Assembly: GCA_033032175.1 (NCBI GenBank)
Contig: CM065334.1
Span: forward strand, 4,833,705 to 4,897,704
Length of the DNA: 64,000 nt
From: Saturnia japonica
Taxonomy: Eukaryota; Arthropoda; Insecta; Lepidoptera; Saturniidae
Reading direction: 5' to 3'
Position 1 is the first letter of the stretch. Each line of letters opens with the position of its first letter. The notes under the pieces were generated by a model. The model did not search any database, was not told the DNA's origin, and saw only the letters and a program-made list of their open reading frames with translations. Position numbers and translations under genes: made by a program. Positions 37,601-48,655 of the stretch are shown in pieces.

Positions 37601-40600
37601 TTTTTTGTTAAAAATTGTCTTGTCCTAATATTGTTCATTCTGGAAATTTCGCTGTGAAGTGTATGAATTATTTGTTCTTTGATTTGTTGCGAATTTGATA
37701 TTTAGAATTTTGTTGGTGTTGTGCTGCGGCATAGTATAATGAGATACTGTAAATATAAAGATAAAGGTAAAGGTAAAGATACGTCACACAGACCTCAACT
37801 TGTGATGTATTTGATAATACAATATTTTGTGAATGTTTGTTGATGTGACGATAAATAAACAGTACGGTGGGAGGAGCAAATTTCTGATAGAATCGTGGTT
37901 AGGGTTGCCAACCGTAGGGGAGAGGGAGAAAGAAAGAAAGCACATTTATTTGATGTTAAGAACACGGGCATAATTAACACAACACAAATTAAACACGAAA
38001 TAACAAAAAAATGGGGTATTACTAATATAATTTTTATTACATATAACAACGCTGACAAACAAATACCGCACTCAACATCGTAAAGGACCTCAGCTCAGCA
38101 TATACTGTAGTAAATTATTAGAGCACTGGTTTTCAGCCAGACCTACACTAAATACTAATGGCCTTCGATTAGATTAAGTAATTACTATGATTGTATTACT
38201 GTACAGATAGAATTTCAGTTTTTGTGAAATAACTCAAATGTTTAATAAAGCTACCCACACACAGCTTTGAATCCAAATGGAGCACTTTTGATAGAATGAA
38301 TTTATGTAAATTACGTGGGACTTGGTTATTGCTCTTCCTTTTAAATTTACTTTCTGGAAATATGGTGCTGGCTGATATAAGATTTCCAAATTGAAGGTGA
38401 TAGCCAACAAGTATTAGAACATATTTCTGTGTATATTAACAAATCTGTAATTCTTTAGATCCATACTTGTTTTTTTTTATTGAAGTTTTAAAAGATTTTC
38501 TTTGTATATTTTTATAACACAAAGGTGGTAAATAAGTATATGGTCCGATGATGAAGATAAAAATCCTAAAACAATACAAATCTGGGAAAAATATGTTTTT
38601 TTTTAATTTAATTTTCCCTTTCACATGGTTTGAAACGCCAATTAGAAAACGTGGCGTCACTATTCAGGAAATATGGACGTTAGACTCTTGCGTGAATTGT
38701 CACTGTTATCATATATGTCACGGGACCATAATGCCACGTTTTTGTAGCGTATTTTTAATTTAATTTTAAATCCCTTTTTAGGGTGTGATAATGATTTATT
38801 TATTCATAGGTATTACTTTCAACATATAAGGCGTTTAAAACAATTTTGCGAAAGTTGTCAGCTCCCGGATTGCACGTGTAATATGAGTGAGCTCATAGCC
38901 AACTTTTACCATGACAGGAAACCCTGACAACTACATACTTTTTGGCCCAAAAAATAAACACTAGGTTATTTCGCTATGATCTTCTGTAGGGTCGGGAGTA
39001 TTCCACCAGACGGTCTGCTCCAAGTAGAAAGAAATCTCCCAAAGATTTTTCTCTGTGCCCTACCTTACTTTGCCTTACTGTTTCTCTCTCTATCTCTGTC
39101 TTTCTTTCGAGCGATTATACTTTACACTTAATAAGAACAACTAGTAGTGCCCTGCCGTGTAAAATTTATTCGAGCAACTCCTCACCGAGCCGCTGCCAAT
39201 GGACTAGAGTAGCCTATCGTTGTTGTGTTGTTAAAGCGAGTTCATACTGTAATGTCCTCAAAACAAGGAGATTTGCATCATTAGCTGTTCTTGGCCTTTA
39301 AAAGCTCTCATGCTGACATGCTGACATGGGTGTTACGTAACGTTTAAGGATGGGTGGGGGGATACAGAAAAATGTTACCTTGCATTACATGGAGGGGAGG
39401 GAGGTTCAAAAATTGCGTTACGTAATACTTACTTTAACCCCTAACCCTAACCCCTTAATAAATTAAAAGCTATAAAATGTAAAAAGAATTGTTCAAACCT
39501 GACTGCCAGTTCCAGAGATTACCGCGTTCAAAAAAACAATATCTTGAACTTAAAAGTATTAAATAAATAACGATCAAACCCGGGCACGCGTTGCTTCTTT
39601 TATATACGAAGGAGAAGAAGGTAGATTTGAATATTCGTTTCAGGCTGTGTCGAGAGGCGATACGTATCCTCATGAAGTGGCCGCTTCGGTTTCGGCGACT
39701 GTCAGCGACTTGGGAGTACCAAACCCTCATAGGCTCGTGTGGCAGTCGAAAGTGGGACCTCTACCGTGGCTGCAGCCGTATACTGACGATGCCATTAAGG
39801 TACGTTAATTTAAAAAAAATGTTGACTTATGTCAATCAACTAATATACCAACACTTTGGAAAGGTTAATACAAGGTTTTGTCGAAAAAAATCTTTTCGTT
39901 TATTATGATTAAAGGCTTTTTCAAAGCGCACCTTCGAGACCTTCGAAGTGAAATCAAACACAATGGAAGCTACTTATGGTTAAAAAAAAATTTCTTTTCT
40001 AGCAACATTTTTGAAGGTAACTGGTAACTCAGTATACGATTTTTGCCAGGGACACAAGTAAGAGACTGTTTTTTATAAAAGTATTTTGCCTTATTGCTAT
40101 TTTGTATTACATGCGATAAACTATACAAGTAAAAGTTCATTTATAATGAAAGTTCACAAGTTAACGTGGTCTTAAGACAGAAATATTTCGTATGCAACGG
40201 ATATTTCGTATCCTGAGTTACCATGAAATTTCATAGTAACAAAAAAATTTTTGAGAATGTAATGAAGTTTCCCGTAGTGTCCAATAATCTTAGATACAAT
40301 TATTGTGTTTTTTTTGTATAGCTATTATCACTTAGTACATATTTACAATAGCAAAACAAAAAGCAACTCCAAAATTGTTAACCCGCGCTACAAAAACATA
40401 GTGAAGTTAGCAATCTTCAATTTCTACTAAACGCGCCAAAAGAAATGTAAATTCAAAATTTACGATCTTTGGTGTATGTTTACAGCTGTACGCGAAACAG
40501 GGTGTCAAGCATATGATCCTAGTACCGATAGCGTTTGTGAACGAGCATATAGAGACATTACATGAATTGGACATCGAATACTGCGATGAAGTCGCTAAAG

Positions 40601-41654
40601 AGGTACACTAATATGGCTCATTAATTTCACATTTTATGCCTTTGTTTTTTTTTTTTTATTGTTAAGGTCACTGGATGCTTGTTCTTTAAGCCTTAGTTCT
40701 TACTATTTTTTTAATATTCAACCATCGATCTTACAAGGTGAAGGCTCTTGTTAAAAATAGGATGTCCCTGTAATAACTTAAAATTTAATGGTTGTTGTGA
40801 TTATTTATAATTCACTTCACTTTTGCGTAATAACCAAATTAGGCATATGATGTATCTTCAACTTCTAAGATACACCAGGGAAACTCTTTAGAATAATTGA
40901 AGTTGATTTTCTACTTTGTTTAAAAATTGTCTTGTATATATATATTTATAATCTCTTTCAGGCTGGTATCGTACAAATAGAGAGGGCGGAGACTCCTAAT
41001 ACTCATCCCATATTCATAGCGGCACTGGCAGATGTAGTGGCTAACCATCTCAACCAAGGACCGAGGGTTTCATCGCAGTTCCTTACCAGGTATGATGTCA
41101 GTTTTCTCAATTTGGTGGAATTCAGTAAGGGGTGTCGAATTACGTCTTTAGAACTGCGACGCCCAAACCAACCCCACCTACACGTGGTGTACCCTGCTGA
41201 GTAACAAACGAGGAAATGCTGATAGCTGGTTATATGCTTGCAAACCCTAGAATATTACACATCAGACAAACGTCATTAAACGAAAATTTTAAGTGAAAGT
41301 AAATACATATACTCTTATTAACCGACTCGAAGAAAAGACGTGAGATTTACTCATTTCGAATGCATTTTTTTTATGAATGTCCAGCCATAACTTCTCTGTC
41401 TATGAACCGATTTGGATCATTCTTTTTTTGTTGGATAGGAGATACCTCAAGGGTGGTCCCAATGGCATTGGACCTTCAACTTGTAAGATACACCAGACAA
41501 GTTCTCAAAATCATTGATATTTGATTTCTTTTTTTGTTAATGTTTCAGATGCCCGCACTGCGTCAGTCAAAGATGTCTAACTTCGAAGAATTTCTTCAGA
41601 AAACTTTGTAGAGATTCTGATTTTAATTTAGAAAAAGTTGCAACTACCTCTTAG
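28610..41654 (+). CDS. FECH: ferrochelatase, ten exons, mitochondrial
   Basis: Inserts ferrous iron into protoporphyrin IX, the last step of haem synthesis, on the matrix side of the inner mitochondrial membrane. Exons: 28610-28625, 30263-30387, 32566-32731, 34348-34465, 35871-35972, 36392-36557, 39644-39799, 40486-40602, 40962-41089, 41549-41654. They total 1200 nt, 399 codons plus stop; all junctions agree in phase and use GT/AG. Human ferrochelatase has 423 residues. The tiny first exon (MFLTK) joined to exon 2 gives [17 protein letters not shown], a good presequence. Landmarks: [66 protein letters not shown] (catalytic His226), [26 protein letters not shown] (Glu306). Cys159 and the C-terminal CPHCVSQRC (Cys366, 369, 374) are the [2Fe-2S] ligands. 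An alternative in-frame ATG at 30232 is rejected because an acceptor precedes 30263. Confidence 0.96.
29673..30190 (-). repeat. near full-length copy of the commonest dispersed repeat
   Basis: Runs from 'aataaaattgaagtgtctg' through 'ccaaaacggttggatcga' to 'gtgagcgaagccacgggta', antisense to FECH in intron 1. The exon 2 acceptor begins only about 70 bp downstream of its end. Confidence 0.65.
30440..30640 (+). repeat. copy of the 'gatacctcaagggtggtcc' repeat, FECH intron 2
   Basis: Contains 'ggggatacctcaagggtag', 'ggcattggacctttgactt', 'agatacgccag' and 'gttaaaaattg'. The family recurs at 37440-37640, 40850-40935 (partial), 41325-41548 and 59890-60065. Confidence 0.6.
30880..31230 (-). repeat. 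copy of the commonest dispersed repeat, FECH intron 2
   Basis: Same family as 29673-30190 and same orientation, with 'ccgaaacggttggactga' and 'ggccacaggcacagct'. Diverged. Confidence 0.55.
32374..32530. repeat. LINE-tail-like repeat fragment, FECH intron 2
   Basis: Contains 'ttatgataagcggctaccg', 'cactagcatgttgctgacct' and 'ccccaaggaactc', shared with copies near 6.5, 51.5 and 60.2 kb. It lies just upstream of the exon 3 acceptor. Confidence 0.5.
32750..33010 (+). mobile_element. non-LTR retrotransposon tail, FECH intron 3
   Basis: Encodes a degenerate LINE C terminus (VKVWNCLRK), then 'gtgcttaccatcaggtggg' and an A-rich end at about 33010. Related to 13756-14035. 5'-truncated. Confidence 0.5.
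33230..33500. repeat. dispersed repeat, 'gtttttgtg' family, FECH intron 3
   Basis: 'caagatggtggctccct', 'gtttttgtgacatttcaaaa' and 'accacaacatgtcac' are shared with 43860-44100. Another diverged copy follows at 33985-34180. Confidence 0.55.
33645..33740 (-). mobile_element. RTE-like LINE tail with (tga)n end
   Basis: On the minus strand a short frame resembling the end of an RTE-type reverse transcriptase ([13 protein letters not shown]) is followed by a (gat)n microsatellite tail at 33658-33675, typical of this class. Confidence 0.4.
35194..35804 (-). mobile_element. 5'-truncated LINE (RNase H part) with 11-bp target duplication
   Basis: The same 11 bases (cagcaggcatg) lie at 35183-35193 and 35805-35815. 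The minus strand encodes [16 protein letters not shown], an RNase H motif, then degenerate sequence to the 3' end, which finishes with a (cataa) tail of three units at 35194-35209. This is a clean 611-bp insertion, antisense in FECH intron 4, ending about 55 bp before exon 5. The plus-strand 131-codon frame at 35168-35563 is its shadow. Confidence 0.75.
36798..37440 (+). repeat. ~299-bp tandem array, about 2.2 copies, FECH intron 6
   Basis: The 'catttcgatattgacatc' unit start recurs at 36798 and 37097, a spacing of 299 bp, and a partial third copy starts near 37383. Within each unit 'ttgacatctttttaacagac' recurs about three times, followed by an A-rich stretch of (cctaaaaa) units and 'cctgtacctgtacc', with one more of these in the first copy than in the second. 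The last copy runs straight into the repeat at 37440, whose head it resembles. Confidence 0.8.
37440..37640 (+). repeat. copy of the 'gatacctcaagggtggtcc' repeat, FECH intron 6
   Basis: Reads 'ttctttgtttatgaaccaac', 'gaggatacctcaagggtgg', 'ggcattggactttcaactt' and ends 'gttaaaaattgtcttg'. The tandem array immediately upstream seems to be an expansion of its head. Confidence 0.7.
39229..39436. repeat. truncated copy of the MITE at 42467-42902, FECH intron 6
   Basis: Shares 'taatgtcctcaaaacaagga', 'gatttgcatcat', 'aaaagctctcat', 'cagaaaaatgttac' and the end 'gcgttacgtaatactt' with the right half of the full element 3.4 kb downstream. The left terminus is missing. Confidence 0.7.
40850..40935 (+). 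repeat. tail of the 'gatacctcaaggg' repeat, just before FECH exon 9
   Basis: Contains 'cttctaagatacaccaggga', 'gttgattttctactttg' and 'taaaaattgtcttgta', the 3' part of the family. The exon 9 acceptor (ATCTCTTTCAG) follows about 25 bp later. Confidence 0.6.
41325..41548 (+). repeat. copy of the 'gatacctcaaggg' repeat supplying the FECH exon 10 acceptor tract
   Basis: Starts 'accgactcgaagaaaagacg' and carries 'ggagatacctcaagggtgg' and 'agatacaccagacaa'. Its T-rich end (gatttctttttttgttaa) is directly followed by TGTTTCAG and exon 10. In other copies the same place reads gttaaaaattg. Confidence 0.65.
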
Positions 41655-41764
41655 AATATTTTAATAGAAATTTATTTACATGGTGTTTTAAGGCAGCGGT
41701 TCCTAAACTTTTACAGCTACGGAACTCTCGACAAATCTATTTTATGAATTACAGTGGAATTTGA

Positions 41765-41770
41765 AATAAA
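41765..41770 (+). terminator. candidate poly(A) signal of FECH
   Basis: AATAAA 110 nt downstream of the FECH stop codon. Confidence 0.5.
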
Positions 41771-41894
41771 ATAGAATATCTATATTATAACTGTTGCGTT
41801 ATCCCAAAATAATATTTTATGAATTTATACTATTTTGTTGAGTTTAGTAGAGGGTTGAATTGAGAGCCGCTTGTATTATGTGACGGACGTGTGA

Positions 41895-42440
41895 CGGAAT
41901 AAGGGCCTGTGGCCTCAGACGGCTTTTACAGCTTCACCGTGGCTTGGGGGCCGCGAAAACCTGGCAACATTCTCAAGGGTGCCAAAGTGGGTGAGCCTCG
42001 GCTTGGTCTGTTGTCTTACTTTCAATTAAGTCGCGAACTGGCTTATTCCCTATCCTTAGAAATTCAAGTTAACTATACATATATAAATGCCCCTGCTTCC
42101 TGGGAGGTAGGAAGGAACATGTGTATATATGTTTGTCTAAAGTAACTAATACAAAAGAGTAAAAAATGGTCCTTACAGAACACCAGAATAAAGGTCGCTG
42201 GGAGCCGTTGGGTGCAGGCCGCACAAGATCGGTCGCTCTGGAGATCTATGGGGGAGGCCTATGTTCAGCAGTGGACGTCCTGCGGCTGAAATGATGATGA
42301 TGATGACAGAACCTATGTTGGTGTCTGTTGATTGCTAGTGAAAGCAAGTGCAGTATCGCTATATCGCGCGAGCGGTTGGTTGGCTCAAGGGCTCCCCGGA
42401 TAGGGAAAGGATGTAGGCTTCATCACGTTATATGCATGCG
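41895..42440. repeat. copy of the 'ctgttagcc' family, interrupted by a LINE tail
   Basis: The order of blocks is as in the copies at 10936 and 45055: 'cagcttcaccgtggcttggg', 'ttattccctatcc', 'cctgcttcctgggaggtagg', then 'acagaac', 'agcggttgg', 'ctcaagggctcc'. It is broken at 42182 by the insertion described next. Confidence 0.65.
42182..42305 (+). mobile_element. RTE-like LINE tail, nested, with 7-bp target duplication
   Basis: Encodes VAGSRWVQAAQDRSLWRSMG and ends WTSCG-stop, the C terminus of an RTE-type reverse transcriptase, followed by a (gat)n tail at about 42291-42305. The bases acagaac lie at 42175-42181 and again at 42306-42312. Sister copies of the host repeat have a single uninterrupted acagaacc there. 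Confidence 0.8.
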
Positions 42441-42466
42441 GGATAAAACATTTTTATTACTTCTTA

Positions 42467-42902
42467 GGGGGCGTTCAAGTATTACGTAACGCAATTTGGG
42501 GGAGGGGGGTCTTGTGTTGTAAAACGTTACGATGCGATGCAAGGGCGGAAGAGGGGTTCAAACAACGCTTTACGTGACATTGTTTTTTTTTAAATTTAAA
42601 TAAAAACTAGGCAATTAAAGTTTTCCAAGATCGCAACCCTTTTCGTTTATGTTTTACGGGGAATCCCTCGACTGTATAGCTGTAGTCAGTGTTGTTAAAT
42701 TGAGTTCATTCTGTAATGTCCTCAAAACAAGGAGATTTGCATCATCAGCTGTTCTTTGCCTATAAAAGCTCTCATTCTGACTTGCTGACTTGGGTGTTGT
42801 GTAACGTTTAAGGAGGGTTAGGGGGGTACAGAAAAATGTTACGGCGCGTTACATGGGTGGAGGGGGCTCAAAAATTGCGGTACGTAATACTTGAACGCCC
42901 CC
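42467..42902. mobile_element. MITE, 436 bp, with TTA duplication (Harbinger-like)
   Basis: The left end gggggcgttcaagtattacg is matched by the inverted right end (cgtaatacttgaacgccccc), and both are flanked by TTA (42464-42466, 42903-42905). TTA three-base duplications are typical of PIF/Harbinger elements. No transposase. A truncated sister lies at 39229-39436. Confidence 0.8.
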
Positions 42903-43734
42903 TTACGTACACGCACAATTACAAAAAACATAAAGTACCTACCTACACACGATTTTTTGAAAAGTGATTGTTGTTTTATTCAGAAATAATAATTTTAACC
43001 ATAGATGTAGTAATGAAATCTATGATTTTTACAATCGAATTATTTATTAGTCAAAATAGTTTCAATAACTTCTGATTGATATACGAAACATTCATTATGT
43101 ACTTCCACGATGCCCACTTTAGGAATCGCTGTTTGGGGTACAGTAGTATAGTATGGATCTCGCGGATTTTCGTGCATTTATGCATTTTTAAAGTATTTTA
43201 CTTTTCTACTGTGTAAGCTATAGTTAAAGAATATATATAGTACATAAAGAATTTTGCATATATATTTTAAATATTTTTTAATTAAATTCATTTTTACATG
43301 TAGTTATTGAAGAAAACAAAAATCCATCACATTTAAGTTAAATTTAACTTCAGAGATATGTATTTCGTGGAGTAGGTGAGAACAATCACCTTAATAAACA
43401 GTAAGAATGCCGAATCATAAAATTTATTTTATTCATTTGTTTTTTTTTTTGTAATATGTGATTAATTTCCGATATTATTATTGATGTTTATATTGCTAAA
43501 TCATTTATATGTCTATGGGATTTTAAATTATCTAGACAAAAAATATATTGTCAGATTAAGTTTGTTCTTAGCTATGGCTGATAAAGTTAAAGAAAACCGA
43601 CTTATATGGATTTTTAATTATTATGTCGTCCATGAAAACGTACAAAATAGGGGTTCTAAAAATGGCGCATTTAGATTATACACTGTTAATTTCAATAAGA
43701 GAATTTATGAATGACTAATTAAGGCGTCACCTCC

Positions 43735-44110
43735 ACGAGCGAGTTTATAGCGGCGCGGTGATATGATCATCCTGCCACTTCTTCTTCCTAACTTGGCAAC
43801 CAGTCCTCTTTAATGTAGACCATTACTGCCATTATCGAGTGAATTATATTGTTAAGTGTTATGACGACTCAGTAGCCTAACAAGATGGTGGCTCCCTTTT
43901 TAGAACTTTCTAGGAAGTTTTTGTGGGATCTCGGAATGAATGCTTTCAGCATATATTTATAATTCACTTCACTTATGTACAAAAACCAATGTATATCACG
44001 CGAAACGTCAACAACATTACATAATATAAGGTAAAAAACCTAAGTAAATGATTTAAAAATAAAAACCACAACATGTCACTTCAAGTCCCGCCAAAAAACT
44101 CATCCTGCCA
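43735..44110. repeat. dispersed repeat, 'gtttttgtg' family
   Basis: Longest copy in the window: 'cctaacttggcaaccagtcc', 'caagatggtggctccc', 'cttcacttatgtac', 'accacaacatgtcactt'. No protein. Confidence 0.55.
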
Positions 44111-44429
44111 CTTCATTCTATAATAACTTTATGAACTTATACTGGTAGCACTGTACAAATTTATGACATATTTAATAGATCTGCAAAAGAAACTGACTGG
44201 AACTTATTTTAGAGTAGGTTGTCTCGCTCACTCTCACGACGAAATATCATTATCTCTGTATTCGGGTATAGTAGTAATTGTTGTTTTATAGGTGAATTGT
44301 TTGAATATATTAATGTTAAAAAAAAAAGTTTTTTATTGAAGGTCGTGCAAAGGGCAGATAACCCTCCATCCCCAACAGGCAACGCAAATTTCCAGCACTA
44401 TGTGTATCACTGATAGGTTTTTTTTTAGA

Positions 44430-44520
44430 TCTGACTATACTGTTAGCCTTAGAGGCCCTGAAGCCGCTGCGGCTTTTACAGCTTCACCGAACTTGGACAC
44501 TGATTGGTAAAAAATGTTTC
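44430..44520. repeat. end of a 'ctgttagcc' family copy
   Basis: Reads 'gactatactgttagcctta', 'gaagccgctgcggctttt' and 'acagcttcaccg', then stops matching. It gives the consensus terminus of the family. Confidence 0.55.
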
Positions 44521-45054
44521 TATTAGTAGTGTTGTTAAAACATCGATTAATTGATAGTCCATAGATCTATCGATTGTTGAATTCCAATAAATAGTATGGA
44601 GTATTTTACAAGCTTTTTTATTTAACTTGCCTTGTTAGTATAGATCAAACTTACAACTGAATTTTAAACCATTATCATCAACCGATTATGCTGAAATTTT
44701 TCACATACGTTTAGTTTGAATGACAATGCATTGTTAGCTAAGTGATGTCATTCTAAATTCAATATGGCGGACGAGTTACTTTTGTGCACTCCCATGATGT
44801 GGATATCAAATGAAAGGATTTGCTGAGAAGAATATGAAAAAAAAAAACTTTAAAAATAACCTTTTAAGTATACAGGTCGTTTTAAAAACTTATATTGCAA
44901 ATGAAAATAGAGAAAGGGGAATTTAAATTAAATAAATTACCTTGCGCGTTACAAGGTTTTAAAATTATTGAATAAAAGCTTATATATAAAAAGTTTTTTT
45001 TATTAATTTTGTGATTACTTACAAGGAAGATTTGTGCGAATTATATTTTTAAAT

Positions 45055-45560
45055 TTTTTTATACTGTTAGCCATAAAGGCCTTGGAGTCTGAGACAGCAA
45101 CTTCATCATTGCTTGGGGGCGAGCGCTTAAGGCACTCAGCAGCGAAAACAAAGACAACACGCGCATAGGTGCTAAAGTGGCCGAACATCACGCGAAAAAA
45201 AGTGATCTGACTAATTCCCTATCCCTAGAATTCAAGCTAAACTAATATATACATGTTCCTGCCTCCTAGGAGGAAAGAAGGAACATTATGTTTATATGTA
45301 TATACTGATCTGTCAACTTTTGTCTAAACTAGTACAAAAAAAATTCCTTATAGAACCTATATAGGTAAATGTGTGGGGTGCAGTGTAATGGAGTCTGTTG
45401 GTAGGTAATGATTGCAAGTGTCGTGTCTCTTGTATCTCAAGGGCGGCTGCTATCCTCATGGGCTCCACACCGAGGGAACGGATCTAGGCTTGAGTTGCTG
45501 CGTGGACGTGGCGGGTGAATGAATTTTTCCCTTCACATGTTTATATACCGAAAAATCAAC
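45055..45560. repeat. uninterrupted copy of the 'ctgttagcc' family
   Basis: Starts 'atactgttagccataaagg', and continues through 'gggggcgagcgcttaagg', 'ctaattccctatccctag', 'cctgcctcctaggaggaa', 'tatagaacctat' and 'ccacaccgagggaacgg'. It serves as the empty-site reference for the nested insertion at 42182. Confidence 0.6.
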
Positions 45561-47636
45561 CGATTGGCCAAAAAAAAAATCGATAATTTACCAACATTAT
45601 AGCTATTAGTAATTACCAACTTCACATCTTCAATGGAGTTTAAACAATTAGTAATTTGGTATATATACTTAGTAATCGTTTTTCCATGCTTGCATCATCG
45701 TAGGTACCGCACCGCGTAAGCTCCTCGCGCAGCTGTGGTGGAAAAACAGCCTAAATATTGGGAATTCGCTTTTGATATTTCTCTAGACAGTCTAGACATA
45801 CGTCATACCTACTGCACTGGTTCTCATGTCGCAACGTCGATGAAACACACTTGAAAAAAAAAAAGAAACACCTATGTTGATAAATATTATCTAAATACAA
45901 AATTTCATCCAAATCATTTGGAACCGTTTCCGAGAAACCAATTATTTTATATGTATTTATAATTGCTCACTTAATAGTATAAGATATAAAAACAGAATGC
46001 TGTCGGTATTGTGGTGCCCCTGCTTCCAACCACATTGGTCGCCCACCAGTTATTTTAAATATAAAAATGCTTATTATAATTATTCTATTTGCACGGAACC
46101 CGAATTCTTTTTTTCTTTCTTTTTTTTTTTGTAAAATAAAAGTCGCCTACGTTATTACTTATTACATCAGCTATCTGCCAGTGAAAGTACCATAAAAATC
46201 GGTCCAACCGTTTCGGAGATTAGCTGGAACAAACAGACAGATTTTTTTTTTTTTTTGTATTTTTACCGTATCTACTTTCTTGAGTATTTAGAAGAAAAAA
46301 AATGTTATTTTTCGTATAGAAGATTCTACTTACTAACAAGTAAATGTTGCGCAGACAGACAACTTAATGACTTCACTTGTAGTTAAACACTCGATTTTGC
46401 TCCCCATCTTTGTTTATGTACCGCGGGCTTTATGTGAAAAGTCGATTCTTAACGAGTGAACTCCAAAAAGGAAAGCAAGCCATTCGTACCAATTGTTCTA
46501 TTTAAAATCAACGTGTTTCGTAATCTACTAATTCATTAAGAACTCAATAGGCTTCGTTATTTATTTAGGACGCGTCGTGAGACATACTGACCGACGGTAT
46601 TGCGCAATATTACATGATTGTTGTTCTAGAAAGTTTTAACGTGTGACTTAACACTTGTAAAATGACAACTTGCGAATATATTTCACACCTCGCGCCAAAC
46701 TTTATGACCGTTGTGAACATAGGTGCGCTAAGCTGTGCAAAACACAAATTTAGTTGCGCCCGCGACTGCTTTAATCGTACTATCACCACTCCCGGTTATT
46801 TTAAAAATAAAAATGCTTTGTGAGTGATCTTCATATGGTGGACTTATGTCTATTAGCATATTATGCTCTTGGTAACTTTTTTTGTAGGTCTTTTTAATGT
46901 TTATAATTATGTACTACATTATTTTGTTATATCTTTTTTAGTTAACTCAGCGTTAACCATTTCAGTGTCAGAGTTGATTCACCATGACCAGTTTTATTTT
47001 ATGTGTGGGGAACCCTAATTCTTTTTCTAAAATAAAAGTAGCCTAAGTTACTCCCTATAACACCAGCTAGCTATCTATCACTGACAGTCTCGTCAAAATC
47101 GGTTCAACTGTTTCGGAGATTACCCGAAACAAACAGACAGACAAAATTAAAAAAAATATTTTTTTGTTATAGGTTTCGTATATACTTTCATACGCATTTA
47201 ATAAAACACTATTATTTTGATATTACAAACAGACACTTCAATTTTATTCATTGTATGTATAGATAGAGTATAGAGTAGATGTATAGAGTCGACTTTCGAC
47301 TGTACAATGCGCAAGTTCGGACTCGTTGCTGTGTTCAGACCAGCTAAAAACTTTAAGGCAAGTTATACCTGTAGTCCAAATGCATATCAATCAATATATC
47401 GACAATCCTTAATGGGTCGTTTCTATCATACTATCCTGCAAACATAATACACTAGCTGATTTCGAAACAAGACAATTAACCAAAAGAAAATCATTGTAAC
47501 GGGCTTTAGAGTAATATGTGCAAGGTGATTGCGAATAAATAACTATGTAGACACAGTTTCACACTCGGCCATTTAATTTCAAACTATGCACAGTTTTTAA
47601 TAAGGTAACTAAACAGTTTACCATGTACATTTATAG
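45561..47636. other. gene-free stretch with repeat fragments
   Basis: Holds an inverted fragment of the 'ctcggaaacgg' repeat (45880-45950), partial copies of the commonest dispersed repeat at 46005-46240 and 46790-47240 (plus strand), and otherwise AT-rich sequence. No coding region is seen. Confidence 0.5.
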
Positions 47637-48000
47637 ATACTAGCGGTCACCCTAAGGTCGAAATTCGACCAGCGACTTTTTGACCATAGACTATTTTCTG
47701 TTTGACATTTGTAGTATTCATGAACCTAAACAATGAGTATTATCTACATCAATTGCTGTCACTTTTCGTTGAGTGACAATGTCAATATTTTAGGGGGTCT
47801 AAGTTTAATGGTCGAGTTAGGATTCGCAGTATTAATTTATTTAATTTAATATTTTAGTAACAAATATTATAGATAAATTTTAGTTTTCTCTACTCCTTCT
47901 CTATTTAAACTTAAAAATGCCAAATATCACAGTTTTCCGTGCACGCAATACAATTAAAAAGGTACTGAAAGCTTTTGGTTCTCGTATTAATATATAGATT
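47637..48000 (+). repeat. ~370-bp repeat, inverted partner at 58495-58868
   Basis: Begins 'tactagcggtcaccctaagg', then 'tcgaaattcgaccagcgac', 'gagtattatctacatca', 'aatgccaaatatcacag', 'gtgcacgcaa', and ends near 'taatatatagatt'. The same blocks occur in order on the minus strand at 58868-58495. Confidence 0.7.
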
Positions 48001-48046
48001 TCACAGTTCACACCCAGACATACAAATGATATTTATGATCATCATT

Positions 48047-48110
48047 CAAAAGTCAGTCATGTGCAGGGATCGAACCCGCAACCTCTCGATTCAATAGTTA
48101 CTGCTTTATA
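48047..48110 (-). repeat. tRNA-like SINE fragment
   Basis: The minus strand has a B box (gcgggttcgatccctg) next to an anticodon-arm-like stretch. No convincing A box, so a remnant only. Confidence 0.4.
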
Positions 48111-48194
48111 CTCAAAGGTTCAATCTAGTTAGATATTTCGACTATTTAGGAGGGCAAATTTTCCGAAACGAATTTCAATTAAGATTAAGTAATT

Positions 48195-48655
48195 AATAAT
48201 AATTAATAAAATTGAAGTGTGTTTGTATTAACAAAAAACACATTTTTAAAATTTTTGTTTGTCTATCTGGTTTATCCAGGTAATCTCTCCGGGTGAACCG
48301 CTTTTTGACGGGACTTTCAATGGTAGATAGTTAACGTTATAAGGAGTAACTTAGGCTACTTATATTTTTTAAAAGAACTGGGGTTCCGCACAAATAAAAC
48401 AAAAACTGGTGTCATGGTGAATCGATTCGAGTGTTTGAATGGCTTACGCTGAGTAAACCATAATATATATATCAAATTAATGTACCACATAATTATAGAT
48501 ATCAAAAAGACTTACAAAAAAGTCAGCGAGAGCATATGTCTATCTTCTAAGGATAACCCACAATAAACGTCTTTCAATTATAAACGATTAGTGCGAGTGC
48601 CAGATTGATAGCAACGTGTATTCAATGCGAGCGCAGCCGCGTGCACAGCTAGTTT
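48195..48655 (-). repeat. near full-length copy of the commonest dispersed repeat
   Basis: Runs from 'aataaaattgaagtgtg' to 'gcagccgcgtgcacagctag', the same order and orientation as 29673-30190. Confidence 0.6.

Noticed and set aside
39433..39457. 'cctaaccctaacccc' telomere-like run
   Set aside because: Only about two and a half units, and not the insect TTAGG type; it borders the truncated MITE and is simple sequence.
39591..39908. 105-codon plus-strand frame over FECH exon 7
   Set aside because: The wrong frame of a real exon; the FECH frame gives the family sequence [14 protein letters not shown].
43481..43714. 77-codon plus-strand frame containing MADKVKENRLIW
   Set aside because: Short, AT-driven composition, no splice sites or recognisable family.
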